Shown: in pieces, positions 30,129 to 35,556 of the stretch | Numbering within the stretch: position 1 is the stretch's first letter | How the letters are laid out: every line of letters starts with the position of its first letter | Assembly: GCA_025358205.1 (NCBI GenBank) | Contig: JANYKG010000143.1 | Span: 1-35,556 of the forward strand | Source of the DNA: Armatimonadota bacterium | GTDB taxonomy: Bacteria; Armatimonadota; UBA5829; DTJY01 | Direction: 5' to 3' | DNA length: 35,556 bases | Notes under the pieces: generated by a model | Seen by the model: the letters and a program-made list of their open reading frames with translations, nothing else | Told to the model about the DNA's origin: nothing | The model's database searches: none | Made by a program: the position numbers and the translations under genes

Positions 30129-32105
30129 GTGGAGTTTCTGACCAGAATAACTGAATTGACTTGGCTGATACCGCTGCTGCCCGCGCTGGCGTTTGCGCTG
30201 ATACTGCTTACCGGCAGGAAAGGGCCTGGGCAGGGCGCGTATATCGCCGTCGCCGGGATAGCGTCATCGTTCGTGCTGTCGCTGCTGGTGATCGCCGCGG
30301 TGCTGTCACGCGCGCTGCACGGCCATGAGTTCGAGGCGTTCGCACACAGCGCACCGTGGATGACGGTCGGCGGACTCCCGATTCGCATGGGCTACTACGT
30401 TGACCAGTTGACGGCCATGATGCTGCTGGTGGTCACCACCGTGGCGATGCTGGTGCAAATCTACTCCATCGGCTACATGCACGGCGACAAGCGGTATCCG
30501 CGCTACTTCGCATACATTTCCCTGTTCAGCGCGGCCATGCTCTCGCTGGTGATCGCGGATAACCTGCTGCTCTTCTTCATCTCATGGGAGTTGGTCGGCC
30601 TTACCTCGTACCTGCTCATCGGTTTCTGGTTCGAGAAGCCCTCCGCGATGCGTGCGGCGAAGAAAGCGTTCATAGTCACGCGCGTCGGCGATGTTGGTTT
30701 CTTCATGGGACTGCTTCTGCTGTTCTGGTACACGCAATCGGTGAACCTGCGCGAGATGTTTGCTCATATACCCGCCATGATGTCCCAGACCATATTCGGC
30801 CTGCCGGCGCTGCCGGTTGCAGGGCTGCTGCTGTTCGCGGGCGCGGTCGGCAAGTCCGCGCAGTTCCCGCTGCACGTGTGGCTGCCGGACGCGATGGAAG
30901 GCCCGACCCCGGTCAGCGCGCTCATCCATGCCGCCACGATGGTTGCTGCGGGCGTCTATCTGGTTGGCCGCATGTACCCGATTTTCGCCTTCGAGCCGCA
31001 CTCCATCACGCTTACAGTGGTTGCGACCATCGGCATCATCACCGCACTCATGGCAGCTACAATCGCCACTGTGCAGAACGACATCAAGCGCATCCTGGCG
31101 TACTCCACGATCAGTCAGCTCGGTTTCATGATGATGGGCCTGGGCGTGGGCGGCTGCGGCTACACTGCAGGGCTGTTCCACCTCATGACTCACGCGTTTT
31201 TCAAGGCGAATCTCTTCCTGGGGTCGGGCAGCGTTATTCACGGTACGGGCACGCAGGACATCCGCGAGATGGGCGGACTCAGCAAGAAGATGCCGTACAC
31301 CTACTGGACCTTCCTGATCGCGACCGCCGCGCTGGCGGGTCTGCCGTTCACGTCGGGCTTCTTCAGCAAGGACGAGATTCTGCTGGAGGCGTTCCACGCG
31401 AACCAGACCATCTTCTGGCTCGGGCTGGTCGCGGCGTTCCTGACCGCGTTCTACATGACCCGACTGATGGCGCTGGCGTTCTGGGGTGAGCCGAAGAACA
31501 AGGAAATTCACGCTCACGAAAGCCCGAAGGTTATGACCAGACCGCTGGTTGTACTGGCGGTTCTTTCGCTGGTGGCAGGCTACATCGGGTGGCCGACGAA
31601 GAACATCTTCCATCATCTGGTACACTTCGGCGAGGCTGAGGCCGTGCCGTTCAGTTGGACGGTCGCGCTGCTGGCCACCGGTTCGGCGTTCGCGGGTATC
31701 GGGCTAGGCTGGGCAGTGTTTATGAAGCGGGTGATATCGCCGTCGGTCTTCAGAGAGAAACTTCCGTGGGCATACAACCTGCTCGCAAACAAGTATTACT
31801 TCGACGAGATATACTGGGCGATTCTGGTGGTTCCGCTGTTCCGCATAACCGCCATGCTCAACGGGTTTGACCAGAAGATCGTGGACGGCATGGTAAACGG
31901 CGTGGGCCGTGTGACGGTCTTGATGTCCGTAGTCTGGGGTTGGTTCGACAAATGGGTGGTGGACGGTGCGGTGCTCCTGATAGGCGCCATAACGAAACTA
32001 CTCGGCAGATTGTTGAGATTTACGCAGACCGGCATGGAACAGGATTATGTACTGTTCATGTTCGTCGGCATACTCATGATAGTAGGGGTTTATCTTTTGC
32101 ATTAG
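30129..32105 (+). CDS. nuoL: NADH-quinone oxidoreductase subunit L
   Basis: 658 residues from GTG 30129 (GGAAGG at 30116-30121). It is the distal antiporter-like proton-pumping subunit. Proton_antipo_M features: FISWELVGLTSYLLIGFW with the TM5 Glu, VGKSAQFPLHVWLPDAMEGPTPVSALIHAATMV with the TM7 Lys, NDIKRILAYSTISQLGFM, and THAFFKANLFLGSGSVIHG with the TM12 Lys. The C-terminal 130 residues, ending in a last hydrophobic helix, correspond to the lateral-helix extension of NuoL. Confidence 0.96.
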   Translation: MEFLTRITELTWLIPLLPALAFALILLTGRKGPGQGAYIAVAGIASSFVLSLLVIAAVLSRALHGHEFEAFAHSAPWMTVGGLPIRMGYYVDQLTAMMLLVVTTVAMLVQIYSIGYMHGDKRYPRYFAYISLFSAAMLSLVIADNLLLFFISWELVGLTSYLLIGFWFEKPSAMRAAKKAFIVTRVGDVGFFMGLLLLFWYTQSVNLREMFAHIPAMMSQTIFGLPALPVAGLLLFAGAVGKSAQFPLHVWLPDAMEGPTPVSALIHAATMVAAGVYLVGRMYPIFAFEPHSITLTVVATIGIITALMAATIATVQNDIKRILAYSTISQLGFMMMGLGVGGCGYTAGLFHLMTHAFFKANLFLGSGSVIHGTGTQDIREMGGLSKKMPYTYWTFLIATAALAGLPFTSGFFSKDEILLEAFHANQTIFWLGLVAAFLTAFYMTRLMALAFWGEPKNKEIHAHESPKVMTRPLVVLAVLSLVAGYIGWPTKNIFHHLVHFGEAEAVPFSWTVALLATGSAFAGIGLGWAVFMKRVISPSVFREKLPWAYNLLANKYYFDEIYWAILVVPLFRITAMLNGFDQKIVDGMVNGVGRVTVLMSVVWGWFDKWVVDGAVLLIGAITKLLGRLLRFTQTGMEQDYVLFMFVGILMIVGVYLLH

Positions 32106-32112
32106 CCTGCAT

Positions 32113-32150
32113 GGTGTGCGCGGATAACGCGTAACGCAGGTTAGCACACC
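32113..32150 (+). other. Intercistronic hairpin between nuoL and nuoM
   Basis: GGTGTGC (32113-32119) pairs perfectly with GCACACC (32144-32150); a nested CGCG/CGCG pair can fill the loop. There is no T-run, so it is not a terminator. It may mark mRNA processing or stability within the operon. Confidence 0.4.
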
Positions 32151-32170
32151 GGGGGCGGGGGCCTAAGAAA

Positions 32171-33676
32171 ATGAATCATTGGATTCTGACACTAATAACG
32201 TTCATACCGACACTGGGGGCGCTGGCTGTCCTTTGTCTTCCGAAGGACAAAGCGAGCGCCATCAAGTGGACGGCGCTCATCTTCAGCCTACCGCCGTTCG
32301 TGCTGTCAATACTCCTGTGGACCGGGTACAACTTCGGAACCGGCGGCCTGCAGTACGTTATCCAGATCCCGTGGATTAAGGACCTCAACATCCACTACTA
32401 CATGGGCGTAGACGGTATCAGCATACCGCTGATCTTCCTCACCACCCTGCTGACAACGCTCTCACTCATTTATTCCTGGATTATCAACGAGCGACCGAAG
32501 GAGTACTTCGCGCTGTTCCTGTTCCTGGAAACAGGGATGCTCGGCGTCTTTACCGCTATGGACTTCTTCCTGTTCTACATTTTCTGGGAAATCAGTCTGG
32601 TACCGATGTATTTCCTTATAGGCGTGTGGGGCGGACCGAGAAAAGAGTACGCCGCCATCAAGTTCTTCCTGTACACACTGGTCGGCAGCGTGGCGATGCT
32701 GCTTGCCATCATCGGCGTGTACTTCAACGTCCACACTTTCAGCATACCGGATGCGATACAGAAGCTGCCGTTCGCCGGTGACTGGACTATGCAATCGCTG
32801 GCGTTCATCGCGTTCTTCCTGGCGTTTGCCATCAAGGTGCCAAGCTGGCCGTTCCACACATGGCTGCCGGACGCTCACGTAGAGGCTCCCACGGCGGGAA
32901 GCGTGATACTGGCAGGTATCCTGCTGAAACTGGGCGGCTACGGCTTCATCCGCATACTGCTGCCCATGCTGCCGGACGCCGCACAGTTCTACTCCATGCC
33001 CATGGCGATTCTGGCGCTTATCAGCATAGTCTACGGCGCGCTGGTGGCCATGGCGCAGAAGGACATGAAAAAGCTGATCGCCTACTCTTCGGTAAACCAT
33101 ATGGGCTACGTGATGCTGGGCATCGCGGCGGCAGCGGCGGCGAACGGGGCGGTGGCGGACAAAGCCATGGCGCTAAGCGGGGCCATGATGCAGATGTTCG
33201 CGCACGGACTAATCACGGGTGCGTTGTTCCTTCTCGTAGGCGTGATCTACGAGCGCACCCATAACCGCGATCTGGACCAGTTCGGCGGGCTTGGTGCGAA
33301 GATCCCGGTTTACGGCGGCCTGCTCAGTTTCATGGCGTTTGCGTCGCTCGGTCTGCCGGGTCTGGCGGGATTTGTATCCGAGCTATTGATTTTCAGAGGC
33401 GCGCTGCCGATTTACACTGTCATCACCGCACTCGCAGGTCTGGGCATCATACTGAACGCGGCCTATCTGCTGTGGATGATCCAGCGGGTGCTGCTTGGCC
33501 CGCTGAACCCGCGTTGGGTGGAGGTACCGGACGTGGATCGGCGCGAGGTGATCAGCCTGGTTCCGCTGGTAGCGCTAACGATCTTCGTGGGTGTGTTGCC
33601 GGCGTTGCTCATCAACACCTTTAACGGCCCGATCATGAACATAGTGAAGGCAGCCTCGATGACCGGAGGGTATTAG
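32171..33676 (+). CDS. nuoM: NADH-quinone oxidoreductase subunit M
   Basis: 501 residues from ATG 32171; the ribosome site is poor (GGGGGCC). It is the second antiporter-like subunit. Conserved stretches: YMGVDGISIPLIFLTTLL, FYIFWEISLVPMYFLIGVWGG with the TM5 Glu, IKVPSWPFHTWLPDAHVEAPTAGSVILAG with the TM7 Lys, and KDMKKLIAYSSVNHMGYVMLG. The TM12 region has the expected MQMFAHGLITGALFLLVG. It shares its end with the nuoN ribosome site. Confidence 0.96.
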   Translation: MNHWILTLITFIPTLGALAVLCLPKDKASAIKWTALIFSLPPFVLSILLWTGYNFGTGGLQYVIQIPWIKDLNIHYYMGVDGISIPLIFLTTLLTTLSLIYSWIINERPKEYFALFLFLETGMLGVFTAMDFFLFYIFWEISLVPMYFLIGVWGGPRKEYAAIKFFLYTLVGSVAMLLAIIGVYFNVHTFSIPDAIQKLPFAGDWTMQSLAFIAFFLAFAIKVPSWPFHTWLPDAHVEAPTAGSVILAGILLKLGGYGFIRILLPMLPDAAQFYSMPMAILALISIVYGALVAMAQKDMKKLIAYSSVNHMGYVMLGIAAAAAANGAVADKAMALSGAMMQMFAHGLITGALFLLVGVIYERTHNRDLDQFGGLGAKIPVYGGLLSFMAFASLGLPGLAGFVSELLIFRGALPIYTVITALAGLGIILNAAYLLWMIQRVLLGPLNPRWVEVPDVDRREVISLVPLVALTIFVGVLPALLINTFNGPIMNIVKAASMTGGY

Positions 33677-33677
33677 T

Positions 33678-35174
33678 TTGAGTTTCAATCCCTTCTACAT
33701 CTTGCCGGAACTGATACTGACGGCGGGCGGAATACTGGTTCTGCTGGCAGGGCTATCTACGCGCAAGTGGGAGGCTCCCGGCAAGATCAAGCCGTACTCG
33801 CCAGAGGCGCTGGCGTTGCTGACGCTGACTGGCGCGCTTGCCTCGTCCCTCGCGCTGCTGTGGCGTCCGGAGGTAGTGAAGGGCGTATCGCAGTTCGGCG
33901 ACATGATCGCGGTAGACCCAATGGCGGTGTTCTTCAAGATAGTCGTCCTCGCATGCTCCATATTCGTGGTCTTTCTTGCCGCAGACTATTTCCAGGGCAT
34001 ACGCGTTCACCGAGGCGAGTTTTACGCGCTCCTGATATTCGCGACGCTTGCGGCCAGTTTTCTCTCAGCGGCCACCGATCTCATCATGATCTACCTGTCG
34101 CTGGAGTTTCTCAGCATCACGTCATACGTTCTTGTCGGCTGGCTGAAGCAAGACCCGCGATCCAACGAGGCATCCGTCAAGTATTTCCTGTACGGCGCGG
34201 TTGCAGCAGCGGTGATGGTCTACGGCATGAGCATATTCTACGGCCTGGCTGCCACCACGGATATAGCCGCCATCCACAGCAAGCTGGTCTCGTACCCACC
34301 AGATGGTTCGCCGACGCACATCATCTTCCTGGGTCTGCTGATGATGATGGTTGGTTTCGGGTTCAAGATATCCATGGCTCCGTTCCATCAGTGGGCGCCG
34401 GATACCTACGAGGGCGCTCCCACCCCGGTGACCGCCTTCCTTTCGGTGGCTTCCAAGGCCGCCGGTTTTGCGGTTGTGCTTCGAGTGCTGGTGTCGGTCT
34501 TCACTCCGGGAGTCGTTGACTGGACGCCGATGATTGTGGCGCTCTCCGGCCTTACCATGACGGTGGGCAACCTCACCGCGCTGCCCCAATGCAACATCAA
34601 GCGTATGCTGGCGTACTCAAGCATCGCACAGGCGGGGTATCTGCTGCTGGGCGTGGCCGCGCTGAGGCTTAGTCCGCTTGCCCTGCCCGCCGTGATGCTC
34701 TATCTCTTCATCTACCTGTTCATGAACATGGGCGCTTTCGCCGTGGTCACCATGGTTTCCGCCAGGCTGAACTCAGACGACATACGCGAATACTCAGGGC
34801 TGGCCAAACGCTCGCCCGCCTCAGCAGTTGCAATGGCGATCTTCATGCTCTCACTGGCAGGTATACCACCGGCTGCCGGTTTTGTGGGTAAGTTCTACCT
34901 CTTCGCCGCCGCCCTCCAATCCGGCGACAAGACGCTTCTTTATCTGGCGATTCTTGCCATAGCGAATACGGTGATCTCGGTCTACTACTACATGAACGTG
35001 GTGCGCTACATGTACTTCGCCAAACCGAAGAGCGACACCCCGCTGAAGCCTTCTTTCGCTATGAATATGGTAGTGGGATTTGCGGCTGCGGCGACAATTA
35101 TCATGCTGATTTCCCCGGAACCGTTCATCCAAATGGCCAAACACTCCGCCGCCCTGTTGACGGGAACCCCGTAA
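33678..35174 (+). CDS. nuoN: NADH-quinone oxidoreductase subunit N
   Basis: 498 residues from TTG 33678, one base after the nuoM stop; GGAGGG (33664-33670 region) lies within nuoM, so translation is coupled. It is the third antiporter-like subunit. Visible motifs: LSLEFLSITSYVLVGW with the TM5 Glu, FKISMAPFHQWAPDTYEGAPTPVTAFLSVASKAA with the TM7 Lys, and CNIKRMLAYSSIAQAGYLLLG. It closes the operon; no terminator with a T-run follows, only the hairpin-rich spacer. Confidence 0.96.
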   Translation: MSFNPFYILPELILTAGGILVLLAGLSTRKWEAPGKIKPYSPEALALLTLTGALASSLALLWRPEVVKGVSQFGDMIAVDPMAVFFKIVVLACSIFVVFLAADYFQGIRVHRGEFYALLIFATLAASFLSAATDLIMIYLSLEFLSITSYVLVGWLKQDPRSNEASVKYFLYGAVAAAVMVYGMSIFYGLAATTDIAAIHSKLVSYPPDGSPTHIIFLGLLMMMVGFGFKISMAPFHQWAPDTYEGAPTPVTAFLSVASKAAGFAVVLRVLVSVFTPGVVDWTPMIVALSGLTMTVGNLTALPQCNIKRMLAYSSIAQAGYLLLGVAALRLSPLALPAVMLYLFIYLFMNMGAFAVVTMVSARLNSDDIREYSGLAKRSPASAVAMAIFMLSLAGIPPAAGFVGKFYLFAAALQSGDKTLLYLAILAIANTVISVYYYMNVVRYMYFAKPKSDTPLKPSFAMNMVVGFAAAATIIMLISPEPFIQMAKHSAALLTGTP

Positions 35175-35192
35175 ATGTGAGAAACTAAGTAC

Positions 35193-35273
35193 GCATCATT
35201 CACGAATAACGTGAGTAATGCAGGCCAGGGGAAGTTCCCATCCCGACCGAAGAGCTCATCACATTGTGGTGAG
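35193..35273 (+). other. Hairpins upstream of the second two-hairpin element
   Basis: ATTCACG/CGTGAGT around 35198-35216 is a degenerate version of hairpin 1, directly joined to AATGCAGGC as in the end of copy 1. Next come GGGAA/TTCCC (about 35229-35239) and an 8-bp stem CTCATCAC (35255-35262)/GTGGTGAG (35266-35273) with one wobble. The 195-bp spacer after nuoN is thus almost wholly paired. Confidence 0.55.
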
Positions 35274-35280
35274 TGAGCCC

Positions 35281-35345
35281 GCGTTATTCACAAAGGTGAA
35301 TAACGCTCAGAAGGAACTGCATCATGCACTTCATGAATGATGCAG
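35281..35345 (+). repeat. Two-hairpin structured element, copy 2
   Basis: Hairpin 1 pairs GCGTTATTCAC (35281-35291) with GTGAATAACGC (35296-35306), 11 perfect bp. The linker TCAGAAGG is at 35307-35314. Hairpin 2 pairs CTGCATCAT (35317-35325) with ATGATGCAG (35337-35345) around a CTTCA loop. Compared with copy 1, pairs A-T to G-C (hairpin 1), T-A to C-G and G-C to A-T (hairpin 2) are compensatory. It ends 24 nt before the next start codon. Confidence 0.75.
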
Positions 35346-35369
35346 GCGTACAGAATTTGCGAGGTTCAC

Positions 35370-35556
35370 ATGAGCGCTTCCATCGTTTCCAAGGCCGGTG
35401 AGCAACAGGCCTTCTTCACGCCTGAGATGTTCGCCAAAGAGCAAGCCGAGAGAATGATCACCCCTAGGGGCAAACTCCTCATCGCCGGATGCTGTTCCGG
35501 GTCGTACCTTTCGTCACGGGTTGTCGAGCGCTACAGATGTCTGTTGGCGCAGTCGG
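35370..35556 (+). CDS. Possible PRPP-synthetase-like protein, N-terminal fragment
   Basis: The first 62 codons from ATG 35370 (GAGG five bases upstream); the gene runs off the window. The segment RGKLLIAGCCSGSYLSSRVVERY resembles the first strand and SGxxLAxxVxxR helix of ribose-phosphate pyrophosphokinase and related phosphoribosyltransferase-fold proteins. The N-terminal 35 residues do not help. The assignment rests on this single segment and is tentative. The structured spacer upstream could regulate it. Confidence 0.45.
   Translation, partial: MSASIVSKAGEQQAFFTPEMFAKEQAERMITPRGKLLIAGCCSGSYLSSRVVERYRCLLAQS

Overview
The window reads as a bacterial chromosome segment of moderately high GC from a free-living, respiring Gram-negative-type bacterium. 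The gene mix is a secreted beta-helix protein with OB-fold modules, a sulfatase/GH172 glycan cluster, a PEP-CTERM-like peptide, PilT, a compact family B DNA polymerase and a nuoH-N block. This fits Armatimonadota or a neighbouring environmental phylum best, but that is inference from gene content; no rRNA or other marker is present to settle it. No tRNA, rRNA or CRISPR array was seen.

Layout: 1-2540 holds the tail of an amidohydrolase, a membrane-anchored PH-like protein, a HepT/MntA toxin-antitoxin pair on the minus strand and a secreted beta-propeller. 2540-7450 holds a spacer with a structured repeat, a secreted beta-helix protein and a 950-residue sensor phosphatase (Cache-like/HAMP/GAF/GAF/SpoIIE). 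7430-12261 holds an MFS transporter, a sigma-28-like promoter feeding a GEMM-I (cyclic di-GMP class) riboswitch and a tiny secreted ORF, a second sigma-28-like promoter with a terminated short transcript, formate-tetrahydrofolate ligase, and a membrane diguanylate cyclase. 12394-18544 is a promoter-led glycan cluster: Tat-exported sulfatase, GH172/DUF2961 enzyme, alkaline-phosphatase-superfamily enzyme with Thr at the nucleophile position, and a probable alpha/alpha-toroid enzyme. 18600-23780 holds small ORFs, an antitoxin with a frameshifted RelE/ParE toxin, the DNA polymerase, a sigma-54-like promoter with a 59-residue signal-peptide-plus-PEP-CTERM-like protein, pilT and an IS remnant. 23785-25740 is a minus-strand abrB-eis-glyoxalase operon. 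26100-35174 holds tyrS and nuoHIJKLMN. 35175-35556 is a hairpin-rich spacer and the start of a possible PRPP-synthetase-like gene.

Working together: complex I membrane-arm genes form one operon from a perfect consensus promoter, but nuoA-G are not adjacent. A diguanylate cyclase, a GEMM-I riboswitch, sigma-28-like promoters, PilT and a SpoIIE phosphatase point to second-messenger and alternative-sigma control of surface behaviour. Vegetative promoters are easy to read here: seven have TTGAC(A/C/T) boxes exactly 17 bp from a -10 box (upstream of mntA, fhs, the sulfatase, pilT, abrB, tyrS and nuoH).

The strongest candidates for something undescribed are a two-hairpin element present at 2747-2812 and 35281-35345 with compensatory base-pair changes between copies, the sigma-28/GEMM/mini-secreted-protein locus at 8698-9273, and the sigma-54-like mini PEP-CTERM gene at 22012-22301.
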